Translations under genes and position numbers: made by a program
Assembly (NCBI RefSeq): GCF_003751805.1
Contig: NZ_RKHQ01000001.1
Span: 1-64,000 of the forward strand
Source: Salana multivorans
GTDB lineage: Bacteria; Actinomycetota; Actinomycetes; Actinomycetales; Beutenbergiaceae
Reading direction: 5' to 3'
Length of the DNA stretch: 64,000 nucleotides
Shown here: positions 25,146-33,061 of the stretch, piece after piece
How the letters are laid out: each line of letters starts with the position of its first letter
Numbering within the stretch: the first letter of the stretch is position 1
The notes under the pieces: model-generated
Database searches by the model: none
Told to the model about the DNA's origin: nothing
Seen by the model: the letters and a program-made list of their open reading frames with translations, nothing else

Positions 25146-25294
25146 CGCCCTTCGCCCATCGCGCGCCCGTCCGCCGTCACCATCTCGCCGTCGTGTAGCT
25201 CCCTCTTGAAGCCCTCCGGACAGTCGTGCTCGCATCCGGAGCAAGGCAGCGGGCACCACTCCTCATGATTGGTGCAGAAGGTCGTCGCCCCCAT
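25142..25294 (-). CDS. 50-aa Cys-rich protein
   Basis: A 50-codon ORF with five Cys in the first 25 residues (C7, C14, C18, C21, C25) plus His10, consistent with zinc binding. ATGA junctions on both sides (25291-25294 and 25142-25145) support translation. Confidence 0.5.
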   Translation of the reverse strand: MGATTFCTNHEEWCPLPCSGCEHDCPEGFKRELHDGEMVTADGRAMGEGR

Positions 25295-25548
25295 CACTCC
25301 CCCTCCCCGGTCGGCCACACCTGGACCGTCATCCGACCCTGACCAGAGCAGAAGTGCTCACCGTCAGCGCGCGTGCGCCCGTTGAGGCGGGTTGCGCGCC
25401 GCGCCAGCCGCCGCACGGTCTCCACCCGGCGTTTGATGTACCCGCGCTCCCCGATCATCTCGACCACCGTCACGCGGGCGCTTCCATCGCCCTGCGGCAT
25501 CACGTCAACCACCTGAAGCAGCCCGTCTCGCGAGTCCAGCGCGCCCAT
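25294..25548 (-). CDS. Hypothetical protein
   Basis: An 84-aa protein, strand-rich start and basic middle (RRVETVRRLARRATRL). ATG 25548 with ATGA overlap. Unrecognised. Confidence 0.5.
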   Translation of the reverse strand: MGALDSRDGLLQVVDVMPQGDGSARVTVVEMIGERGYIKRRVETVRRLARRATRLNGRTRADGEHFCSGQGRMTVQVWPTGEGE

Positions 25549-26135
25549 CACAGCCACCGATGCTTGAGCGCGTATCCGCCGTCGCTGTGGTGCCGTCGGC
25601 GGGACCACAGTCGCGGCCGCTGAGCGGCGATCCACTCAGCGCGCGCGGCGCAGAACGCCAGGCGCGCCGCGCGCGCCTCCGGGGCGGTGAGGCCAGGGTC
25701 CCACTCAGCGTCGCGCTCGTCGGGGTGATCGTGTCCGTACTGGGCTGCGAGCATGGTCCAGTCGTTGACGTGGTCGTTCGACGGGCAGCGCGTCACCGTG
25801 CGCCCGTTCCTTCGCACCTCGCTCACCTCATGGCCGGTGCAGTGGTGCCCATCGGGGTACAGGGCGCGGGCGAGCGAATATGCGAGGTGGAAGCCCATAT
25901 CCATCCCGATGCCGCCGACCTTGACGCCGCCGTGCTCGGGGTCGAGTCGGCGACCGACGGCGTGTGCGACCGCCCATGACACGTCGACCGGCCCTCCGTC
26001 GACCACGGCGATCACGGCGATGCTGCGCGTCATGCCCGAACGGCTGACGTGATGCAGCGCGGTGGTGACGGTGGCACCGAGCGGATAGAGCCCGCGAAGG
26101 TACTCAACAGCCCGCTCCCGATCGGTCGCACCCAT
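25548..26135 (-). CDS. Conserved phage hypothetical protein
   Basis: A 195-aa protein. The order YLRGLYPLG...T.LHHVSRSGMTRSI...GGIGMDMGFHLAYSLA is a conserved family in actinophages and other phages, without a known activity. A central HCTGHE and CPSNDH region may bind metal. Alternative GTG two codons upstream. Overlaps both neighbours. Confidence 0.7.
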   Translation of the reverse strand: MGATDRERAVEYLRGLYPLGATVTTALHHVSRSGMTRSIAVIAVVDGGPVDVSWAVAHAVGRRLDPEHGGVKVGGIGMDMGFHLAYSLARALYPDGHHCTGHEVSEVRRNGRTVTRCPSNDHVNDWTMLAAQYGHDHPDERDAEWDPGLTAPEARAARLAFCAARAEWIAAQRPRLWSRRRHHSDGGYALKHRWL

Positions 26136-26518
26136 CACCACCCCACCTCCCCGTAGGTCGCGAGCCCCGAGCGGGGCCGATCCAGCAACTCGACGTTCCG
26201 GTGCAGGTGGGAGCCGATGCGCCGTCGCGCACCGTCGCGCGACTCACCCGCCTTCTGCTCGCGCACCGTCAGCTCGTCGAGCAGGCGCGCGATCGCCACC
26301 CGGCGATCGCGCCGGTCATCGCCGATGCTTTCGACGGTGACGCGCCAGCGGTCACGACCGTCAGCCCAGCACTCGACGACGCAGGCGGCCTCTCGACGCG
26401 GCTTGTGCGGCGTCGTCACCCGGCCCGACGGCGTCTCGCACGGCGCGTCGGTGGCGGCGCGGCAGTAGTAGCAGGCGGTCGAGAGTGCCCGCTCCTCGAC
26501 GGTGGCGCGTGTACCCAT
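26135..26518 (-). CDS. Zinc-finger phage protein
   Basis: A 127-aa protein. ACYYCRAATDAPCETPSG...TPHKPR near residue 15 is the C-x2-C-x6-C...H pattern of a small DNA-binding phage zinc-finger family. Helical C-terminal half. ATG 26518 overlaps the previous stop by one base. Confidence 0.6.
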   Translation of the reverse strand: MGTRATVEERALSTACYYCRAATDAPCETPSGRVTTPHKPRREAACVVECWADGRDRWRVTVESIGDDRRDRRVAIARLLDELTVREQKAGESRDGARRRIGSHLHRNVELLDRPRSGLATYGEVGW

Positions 26519-26634
26519 CACAGCGCCGTCCCGCCCATGTACTTGACCCGACGCGCCTCGCGGCGACGCAACGTCTCCGCCCGCGCCGCGTCCGTCCGCT
26601 TGCCCCGCGTGCTCACTCGCGTGTTCCGTCCCAT
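26518..26634 (-). CDS. 38-aa very basic protein
   Basis: A 38-codon ORF rich in Arg (14 of 38) ending before the zinc-finger gene with a TGATG junction. Could bind nucleic acid. The ATG lacks a strong ribosome site, but the junction supports it. Confidence 0.4.
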   Translation of the reverse strand: MGRNTRVSTRGKRTDAARAETLRRREARRVKYMGGTAL

Positions 26635-26656
26635 GATCCCGACTCCCGCCGGTCGT

Positions 26657-26715
26657 GGTCACCCCCATTGGGTGACCGGAGCTCCCGGGCGAGGGATCGA
26701 ACCTCACCAAACCCA
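26657..26715. other. Hairpin and tRNA-3'-half-like relic
   Basis: GGTCACCC/GGGTGACC stem at 26657-26664 with 26670-26677 forms a hairpin. On the minus strand the neighbouring bases read GAGGTTCGATCCCTC then GCCCGGGAGCTCC, which looks like a tRNA T-arm and acceptor 3' strand with no 5' half. It may be a tRNA relic within the leader of the leftward genes. Confidence 0.35.
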
Positions 26716-26734
26716 CCAGGGCCGGGACGGTGCA

Positions 26735-26757
26735 GCGCACGCTACGCGGCACGTTCC
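26735..26757 (-). promoter_or_regulatory. Conserved motif, variant (leftward)
   Basis: Minus strand reads GGAACGTGCCGCGTAGCGTG and three more bases: the same shape as other sites but missing the TA of GGATAACGT. It lies ~100 bases upstream of the 38-aa gene. Confidence 0.4.
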
Positions 26758-26772
26758 ACTGATGACCGAGTG

Positions 26773-27369
26773 TCATCCCATACCGGCGGGGGAGGTGTCC
26801 GGCCACCACGTAAAGGCGTAGCGCTCGCCCGCGAGGGCACTGCCGCACCCCTCGCAGTCACCCGCGTCGAAGTCACGACGATCGCACCCCTCATAGTGAG
26901 CGTTCGGGTCCGCGGCGTGGTGGTCCGGGGTGCCGCAGTCCAGCCCGGCGGTGACGACGCCCTCGTCGAGCAGGGCCCACGGCTCGCACTCGCCCGACGC
27001 CTCGCCCTCGCCCGGGTAGTGGTGCGCCAGCATGCAGTCGACACATACCCACAGCACACACTCAGCGTCGCGAGCGATCGCCCAAGCGCGCAGAGCGCTA
27101 AGCGTGTTCGCCTCAGCCACCGTGACCGTTCCGCGCAACAGTGCCGCACAGTCGGCGGCAACGTCGTCGACGCTCACGTCAGCGCCAGACGCGAGCGCCG
27201 CGAGCGCACTGCCGACACTTCCGGACGACTGCCACCAAGCGGCGACCGTACGCGCCACGTCGTCGCTGATGTTGTCACCCCCGACGCCCCACCGCTCGCC
27301 CTCCCGCGCGACGCGGGCCGCGCCGGCGGCACCGGCCAGCACCACGGCCCCCGCATTGACCTTGACCAT
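26773..27369 (-). CDS. Hypothetical Cys-rich protein, first gene of the leftward region
   Basis: A 198-aa protein. Ala-rich helical N-terminal 100 residues, then a Cys/His-rich part (CVDCMLAHHYPGEGE, CGTPDHH, CEGCGS) similar to small zinc-binding phage domains. ATG 27369 after GGGGATGGATCA. The motif at 27426-27448 lies 57 bases upstream. It is the promoter-proximal gene of the leftward set. Confidence 0.6.
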   Translation of the reverse strand: MVKVNAGAVVLAGAAGAARVAREGERWGVGGDNISDDVARTVAAWWQSSGSVGSALAALASGADVSVDDVAADCAALLRGTVTVAEANTLSALRAWAIARDAECVLWVCVDCMLAHHYPGEGEASGECEPWALLDEGVVTAGLDCGTPDHHAADPNAHYEGCDRRDFDAGDCEGCGSALAGERYAFTWWPDTSPAGMG

Positions 27370-27425
27370 TGATCCATCCCCTTCGGGTTGTCGCGACGAT
27401 CGCCGGGCCGACGACCTCACGCAAC

Positions 27426-27448
27426 ACACGTTACACCACACGTTACCC
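27426..27448 (-). promoter_or_regulatory. Conserved motif (leftward)
   Basis: Minus strand reads GGGTAACGTGTGGTGTAACG and three more bases. It precedes the first leftward gene and probably contains its promoter or operator. Confidence 0.45.
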
Positions 27449-28228
27449 ACGTGCCACCGGAAGCGGCCAGAGAATGTAACGGTTTGATAACGGCGCGAGA
27501 AAGGCGCCGGGCATAGAGACGATCGCCGGCGCGCGAATAGCACGGCCCAAGCGAGCCGTCAATGCCAGAAAGGGGGAAGGGGGGATGACCCCCCGCCGCT
27601 GGAACCTCCTGACCGCGGGGTATAGCAATCAGACATCCGCCACGGTTGGGGAACTTTCGAGATCTCAGAATGTGCCGCGAAGCATCAGTTTCGACCCCAT
27701 GCAGAACTGCCGCCGGCCGCCAGAGGTCTCACGACAAACGACGCCTAACGTCCTAATGTGTGGGACGTCACAATCAGAGAGAGATGCCTGTGGTACCAAC
27801 GAAAAGCGGGGGTCGACACCGCCAGCCGATCGAAAGCGGACGACCTCACGTGAGACGCCGGGGGCCAACCCGGTCCCTAAGTATAGTAGAGGGGCGCTGA
27901 GGAGAGGGGGTAGGGGGTGAGGAGTAAAGCTCTACGCTAAAGCTCAACGCTTTCGCTTTACCGAAACGCTCTACCGTATCGGTAGCCCCGTAAGGGGCTT
28001 TACGGCAAAGACCTTACTTCCTAGTCTTATCCCCTTCATCATAACGCTCTAGCGTGGAGGCCCTTACGGGCCTTCTGATCTACTCCTTCAAGATCTCCCC
28101 TCCGGTCCATCGAGCCTACGGCCCTAAGCTCAGTGCTTAGTACATGGCGGAGGGTCAACTTCTCCCACAATGGCGTGGGAGTCATTCCTCCGCGTTCCCT
28201 CCGCGGATTCTCTCTCCGGGGTGATGCT
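27449..28228. other. Non-coding, AT-richer stem-loop region before packaging genes
   Basis: No convincing gene in ~780 bases. Visible stem-loops: GGCGC near 27490; 27579-27594 (G6/C6); 27924-27930 with 27955-27961 (GTAAAGC/GCTTTAC) enclosing AAAGC/GCTTT; 27971-27985 (CTACCG/CGGTAG); 27984-27999 (AGCCCC/GGGGCT); 28043-28054 (ACGCT/AGCGT); 28058-28073 (AGGCCC/GGGCCT); 28124-28140 (CTAAGC/GCTTAG); 28162-28181 (CTCCCAC/GTGGGAG). The base composition is clearly less GC-rich than the neighbours. Being between the divergent arms and next to HNH and terminase genes, it is the best candidate for the cos/pac site, the late promoter or an origin. Confidence 0.6.
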
Positions 28229-28540
28229 GTGCCTTGGTCCACTTCCGACCGTCGATCCCGCCTGCCCGCTGGGTGGGATTCGCTCAGGCGAACCATTCTC
28301 CGCCGTGACAACCACAGATGCGTCTGGCTCGACCAGAACGGTCAGCCTTGCGGAGAGCCTGCCACGGAAGTCGACCACATTCGCCCCGGAGACGATCACT
28401 CCGCCGAGAATCTTCGAGCCCTCTGCTCTTGGCACCACGCCAAGAAGAGCGCGCTGGAGGGCAACCGAGCGAAGGCGAGGCTGCGCCGAGAGATCGGTGC
28501 GAGGTTCCGCCGCCAGGAGATCCACCCTGGCCTGATGTAG
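28229..28540 (+). CDS. HNH endonuclease (packaging-associated)
   Basis: About 104 aa from GTG 28229. The HNH core is complete: NHRCVW near residue 30, C at GEPC, EVDHIRPGDDHSAENLRALCSWHHAKKS (His-Asn-His with two Cys pairs). HNH proteins next to terminase genes assist DNA cutting during packaging. A longer frame reaches back to 28133, but it runs through the stem-loop region and the later GTG is preferred. Confidence 0.75.
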   Translation: MPWSTSDRRSRLPAGWDSLRRTILRRDNHRCVWLDQNGQPCGEPATEVDHIRPGDDHSAENLRALCSWHHAKKSALEGNRAKARLRREIGARFRRQEIHPGLM

Positions 28541-28554
28541 CCAGGGAGGCTCAC

Positions 28555-29118
28555 ATGGGCACACGAGGCCCGCTCCGCAGCCGGGACTCCGAGCTCCAGC
28601 GCGACCGCTCCCGCAAGGGAAGCGACGTCACGCTGACGACTCGCGGGACCCACAAGAAGGTCACCGTCCCGCGAGTGAACCAGGCGTGGCACCCAGTGGT
28701 GCAGAACCTCTACCGCTCGCTCAAGGAGTCTGGTCAGAGCGACTTTTACCAGAACTCGGACTGGAACTTCGCCTACCTCCTGTGCGACGACCTCAGCGCC
28801 TACAAGCGCGACGAGGACTACCGCGCCGAGCAGATCGAGAAGCTCCGCGCCTGGGACGCGACCTACGCAGGGGTGCCGGCGGACGAGCGCAAGGAGTACG
28901 CGCAGAACCACCCGCGCCCGAGCGTGCCGCGCGGCGGCTCGGCGGTGAAGCTCCAGACCGCCTACGACGGTCTGGCGCGCCTCATGGCAACGGAGGCCGA
29001 TCGCCGGCGTCTCGCGATCGAGCTGCACGCCCCAGAGGGGCCGGAGGCGCAGGACGTCGAGGTCATCTCGATCGCGGACTACAGGGCACGACTGGACATG
29101 GTGGAGGAGGCCGCGTGA
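28555..29118 (+). CDS. terS: Terminase small subunit
   Basis: A 187-aa protein. Basic N-terminus (GTRGPLRSRDSE...RDRSRKGSD), then a helical region with YRSLKESGQSDFYQNSDW and a C-terminal helix, matching the actinophage small-terminase family. It would recognise the packaging site for the large subunit. ATG 28555 after AGGGAGG. Confidence 0.75.
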   Translation: MGTRGPLRSRDSELQRDRSRKGSDVTLTTRGTHKKVTVPRVNQAWHPVVQNLYRSLKESGQSDFYQNSDWNFAYLLCDDLSAYKRDEDYRAEQIEKLRAWDATYAGVPADERKEYAQNHPRPSVPRGGSAVKLQTAYDGLARLMATEADRRRLAIELHAPEGPEAQDVEVISIADYRARLDMVEEAA

Positions 29119-29276
29119 GCGACATCGAGGTAGTGGCGGGCGACAAGGTCCGCATCAAGGGAAAGCGCGGCTGGGGCCGGGTGATCTCCCATCACAAGCA
29201 TCTGAGCGCTTGGCTCGTCGATCACGGCGGACGACGCCTGGCCTACACCTACGACCGACTGGCGCCCCTGCGCTAG
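29115..29276 (+). CDS. 53-aa KOW-like protein
   Basis: A small beta-barrel-like protein (VVAGDKVRIKGKRGWGRV). GTG overlaps the terminase small-subunit stop (GTGA). Confidence 0.55.
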   Translation: MSDIEVVAGDKVRIKGKRGWGRVISHHKHLSAWLVDHGGRRLAYTYDRLAPLR

Positions 29277-29292
29277 CCGCAAAGGGGGTGCG

Positions 29293-29826
29293 ATGGAAGC
29301 GCTTCTTCGCACCCCGCATGGGTCGCACCTGTACGGCCTCGCGGACGCCGAGTCTGATCTCGACACCTACACCGTCATCGCCGACGGGCACCGCGGTAGT
29401 CAGTCGATCTGCGATGGCCTCGACGCCACCGTGATCCCGCTGAGCCGCTGGCTTCATCTGTGCGACATCGGAGCGCACCAGGCCCTTGAGGCCATGTTCT
29501 CGCGTCAGGCCGATCCGTCCCCCCTCGACCCGTACCGCTCGGGCTACAGGGCCGCCATCGGTGCGACGGCAGACCGCTATCGCCGCACGATCAGGAACTT
29601 CATCCTCAGCGATCGCTACCCCATCGGTAGCAGGGCCGACTTCAAGCGCAACCGCCACGCCCTGCGTCTGGTGCTGAACCTCAACGAGGTGCTGACGTGC
29701 GGCCGCTTCGACCCGACGCTCACGCCGGCGCAGGCCCGCAGCATCACCGAGATCGCAGGAACCACAACCGCTGGCGTCGCCTCTGAGGCGCAACGCCTCA
29801 GCCTGATCGACCTCGGATTGAGGTAG
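29293..29826 (+). CDS. Minimal nucleotidyltransferase
   Basis: A 177-aa protein. GS at residues 10-11 and D22, D24 (GSHLYGLADAESDLD) form the GS...DxD signature of the pol-beta-type nucleotidyltransferase fold. The rest is helical. Related phage proteins are annotated only as nucleotidyltransferases. It could modify RNA ends or a protein; given the tRNA genes and RNA repair enzymes on this phage, tRNA 3'-end work is one idea (inference). Confidence 0.7.
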   Translation: MEALLRTPHGSHLYGLADAESDLDTYTVIADGHRGSQSICDGLDATVIPLSRWLHLCDIGAHQALEAMFSRQADPSPLDPYRSGYRAAIGATADRYRRTIRNFILSDRYPIGSRADFKRNRHALRLVLNLNEVLTCGRFDPTLTPAQARSITEIAGTTTAGVASEAQRLSLIDLGLR

Positions 29827-29836
29827 TCCCGAGGGG

Positions 29837-31540
29837 GTGTTCGTCATCGCCGAGGCGGACAACCTCCCCGACTATGTCGACCCCGAGACGGGCGACATCT
29901 ATCCAGAGATCCTGGAGCCGAACTACCTCGGCCCGAGCTGGAAGAAGAACCCCGACGGGTCATGGCACCTGCCCGAGTTCACGCTCGGCTGGCAGATCGC
30001 CGGCTGGTGCGCAAAGTACCTCAAGGGCAAGGGCGGCAAGCCCTGGAACTTCTCTGACGAGCAGCTCCGCTTCGTCCTCTGGTGGTACGCGGTCGACGAG
30101 TACGGGAACTGGCTCTACAACCGAGGCGTTCTCCAGCGCCTCAAGGGGTGGGGCAAGGACCCCCTCCTTGCCGTCATCTCGATCGTCGAGTGGGTCGGCC
30201 CGAGTCGCGTTGTCGGCTGGGCCGAACACGGCCCGGTCGGGGGGCCGGCCGACGACCCTTGGGTCCTGCTGACGGCGACATCGATCTCGCAGACCCGCAA
30301 CACCACGCTCCTGATCCCGAACCTCATGACGGATCTGTTCAGGAAGACCTACCAGATCCCGAGGAAGCTCGGGAAGGAGATCCTCTACGCCACGCTGCCC
30401 AATGGCACGCAGGCGATCCTTGAGCCGCTCACGAGCAACCCGCGCCCCTTCGAGGGCAAGCGCCCGACCTTCGTCCTGGAGAACGAGACCCAGCACTGGG
30501 TCAAGAGCAACTCCGGCCACGAGATGCACCAGCAGGTGGACGACAACATCACGAAGGTCGACGGTGCGCGGTACCTCGCGATCACCAACGCCCCCGAGGC
30601 TGGCGAGGACTCCATCGCGGAGCAGGTGCGCCGCGCCTGGGAGCTCGTCGAGGAGCAGGTCGCCAAGGGTGCGCGCGCCTGGAACGACACCCTCTACGAC
30701 TCCGTCGAGGCCAACGAGCGAGCACCGCTCGACCCCAGGTTCCTCCGGCGCATTCTGGAGCGGCTGCGGGGCGACTCGATCTGGCTGAACATCGACAACA
30801 TCATCGCGTCGATCGTCAACCCGATGAACCCGCCGTCGAACTCTCGACGGAAGTGGCTCAACCAGATCCTCGCCGACGACGACGCACTGATCTCCCCGCA
30901 GATGTGGGACGTTCTCCGCCGGCCGGACGACATGCTCCAGGCCGGCGAGGCGATCGCCCTCGGGTTCGACGGCGGGAAGAGCGACGACGCCACGGCGCTC
31001 GTGGCGATCCGGCTATCCGACGGCTTCATCCAGCCGATCGAGGTGTGGGAGAAGCCCGACGGGCCGAAGGGTGACGGCTGGAAGATCAACCGCGAGCTCG
31101 TCGAGTCCGCTGTTCACGAGTGCTTCCGCGTCTACAACGTCAAGGCGTTCTTCGCCGACGTGGCGCTCTGGGAGTCCAACATCGCCGAGTGGGGTCGGCT
31201 CTACGGTCACAAGCTGGCGGTCAAGGCGCGTGGCGCTGAGCCGATCGGCTGGGACATGCGTGAGTCGCTCAAGGCGCTCACGCACGCGCACGAGCGCTTC
31301 CTCTCGGCCATCACCGAGCGAAAGGTCACCCACGACGGTGATCCCATCCTCCGACGCCACGCCATGAACGCCAGGCGTCGCGAGAACAACTTTGGCGTCA
31401 GCTTCGGCAAGGAGTCGCGCGAGTCCCAGCGCAAGGTGGACGCCTACGCAGCAGCGATGCTCGCGCACGAGGCGTTCCATCAGTACCACCAGCGTGGTCG
31501 CGAGGAACGAAAGCGCACCGGTCGAGGCGTCTTCATCTAG
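29837..31540 (+). CDS. terL: Terminase large subunit
   Basis: A 567-aa protein. ATPase half: non-canonical P-loop LKGWGKDPLL at residues 102-111, then a DPWVLLTAT strand (~145-155) and LENETQHW acidic segment near 217. Nuclease half: GFDGGKSDDAT near residue 376 and FFADVALWES near residue 438 provide RNase H-like acidic residues. It powers DNA packaging and cuts the concatemer. GTG 29837 follows GAGGG. Confidence 0.92.
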   Translation: MFVIAEADNLPDYVDPETGDIYPEILEPNYLGPSWKKNPDGSWHLPEFTLGWQIAGWCAKYLKGKGGKPWNFSDEQLRFVLWWYAVDEYGNWLYNRGVLQRLKGWGKDPLLAVISIVEWVGPSRVVGWAEHGPVGGPADDPWVLLTATSISQTRNTTLLIPNLMTDLFRKTYQIPRKLGKEILYATLPNGTQAILEPLTSNPRPFEGKRPTFVLENETQHWVKSNSGHEMHQQVDDNITKVDGARYLAITNAPEAGEDSIAEQVRRAWELVEEQVAKGARAWNDTLYDSVEANERAPLDPRFLRRILERLRGDSIWLNIDNIIASIVNPMNPPSNSRRKWLNQILADDDALISPQMWDVLRRPDDMLQAGEAIALGFDGGKSDDATALVAIRLSDGFIQPIEVWEKPDGPKGDGWKINRELVESAVHECFRVYNVKAFFADVALWESNIAEWGRLYGHKLAVKARGAEPIGWDMRESLKALTHAHERFLSAITERKVTHDGDPILRRHAMNARRRENNFGVSFGKESRESQRKVDAYAAAMLAHEAFHQYHQRGREERKRTGRGVFI

Positions 31541-31555
31541 CCCCGGAGGGCAGCC

Positions 31556-33061
31556 TTGACCGTCATCACTCCGATCACCTCGGACGCCACCGTCGCCCGA
31601 GATGTCGACCTCCTCACACGGGCTGGTGAGGTCGCCGAGCAACTCATCAACATCCTCCGCCGCGACCTCGATGGGGCCGACGGCCGGGTCGGGCTTCTAC
31701 TGATCGACGACTACATTCACGGCCGCCATCGTGGCCCGTACCTCCCCCCGCAGGCCGACGCCGAGTATCGCCTTCTGGCGGATCGGTCGACCACGAACTG
31801 GGGACCGCTCCTCATTGGGACGCCGGCGCAGGCGATGTACGTCGACGGCCACCGGCCCGGCGGTGCTGACGTGACGTTCTTCCGCGGCGGCTCGACAGAG
31901 ACACCCCAGTGGGACTTCTGGCAGCGCTCTCGTCTCGACGCGAGGCAGGGCTCGGTCTACCGGGGCTCGATCGGGTACGGACACTCGTTCGTCGCCGTGG
32001 AGCGCAACTCTGAGGGCAAGGCGATCGCACGTCTCCTGAGCCCGCTTCGCACCGCGGCGACGTATATCGACCCCGTCAACGATGAGGACCCGTACGCGGC
32101 CATCACCCTGGAGCGTCCGGCCACGCCGAAGCGGCGAGCCCTGTGGCGACTCTGGTTCGGCGTGAACGAGTACGAGGTTGAGGAGGGCGCCAGCGGTGAC
32201 GGCAGCGACGTCGAGCTTCGCGTCCGTCTCATCGGCCGGCACGGCGCCGCTGCGCCGCCCGTGGTCCGGTTCGCGCCGCACGTCGACCTGGAGGGGCGAA
32301 CGCTCGGGGTGATCGAGCCGGCGATCACCCTCCAGGACCGCATCAACCAGTCGATCTTCGACCTCCTCATCACCCAGACCTCTTCCTCGTTCAAGGTCCG
32401 CTGGGTTGCCGGCATGGCACCACCGGTCAAGATCGACCCTGAGACGGGCGACCCCGTCCTGGACGAGAACGGCCAGTACATCCCCCTGCCGGTGAACCTC
32501 AACCAGAAGAAGATGCTGTTCGCCGACGACCCCGACTCGAAGTTCGGCACGCTCGACGAGACGCCGCTCAACGGCTACATCGACTCGATCGACATGAGCA
32601 TCCGTCACCTGTCGGCGCTCGCGCAGATCCCGCCGCACCACCTCCTTGGACAGATCGCCAACCTCTCCGCCGAGGCGCTGAACGCAGCGGAGACTTCGCT
32701 CTCCCGCAAGGTTGAGGAGTTCCGCAAGTCATTCGGCGAGTCTTGGGAGCGCGTCTTCCGGCTCGCCGCCGAGGTCGAGGGCGACGCCAAGGGCGCCGCG
32801 GACTATCACGCCGAGGTGCTCTGGCGGGACATGGAGGCGACTGCCTTCTCCCAGACCGCTGACGGCCTCTCCAAGCTCAAGGATCTGGGCGTCCCGGCTC
32901 GCGGCCTCTGGGCGCGAGTGCCGGGAGTCACCCAGGAGGAGCTCCGAGAGTGGGACATCCTCTTCGAGGAAGACTCCGACACCGAGGCTGTCATTCGGGC
33001 GCTGCGCGGTGTGATGCCCGGGGCCGAGGATGACGCGGAGCCGGTTCCGGAGGCGGCGTGA
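31556..33061 (+). CDS. Portal protein
   Basis: A 501-aa protein of the SPP1 gp6-like portal family: PRTAATYIDP-type central strands, a long region ending IPPHHLLGQIANLSAEAL (near residue 360) and helical crown sequence. Forms the dodecameric DNA channel at the capsid vertex. TTG 31556 after GGAGGG. Confidence 0.88.
   Translation: MTVITPITSDATVARDVDLLTRAGEVAEQLINILRRDLDGADGRVGLLLIDDYIHGRHRGPYLPPQADAEYRLLADRSTTNWGPLLIGTPAQAMYVDGHRPGGADVTFFRGGSTETPQWDFWQRSRLDARQGSVYRGSIGYGHSFVAVERNSEGKAIARLLSPLRTAATYIDPVNDEDPYAAITLERPATPKRRALWRLWFGVNEYEVEEGASGDGSDVELRVRLIGRHGAAAPPVVRFAPHVDLEGRTLGVIEPAITLQDRINQSIFDLLITQTSSSFKVRWVAGMAPPVKIDPETGDPVLDENGQYIPLPVNLNQKKMLFADDPDSKFGTLDETPLNGYIDSIDMSIRHLSALAQIPPHHLLGQIANLSAEALNAAETSLSRKVEEFRKSFGESWERVFRLAAEVEGDAKGAADYHAEVLWRDMEATAFSQTADGLSKLKDLGVPARGLWARVPGVTQEELREWDILFEEDSDTEAVIRALRGVMPGAEDDAEPVPEAA

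Noticed and set aside
27585-27920. Plus-strand 111-codon frame in the gene-free region
   Set aside because: Low-complexity composition, no ribosome site and no link to neighbours; it runs across the non-coding region before the stem-loop array.
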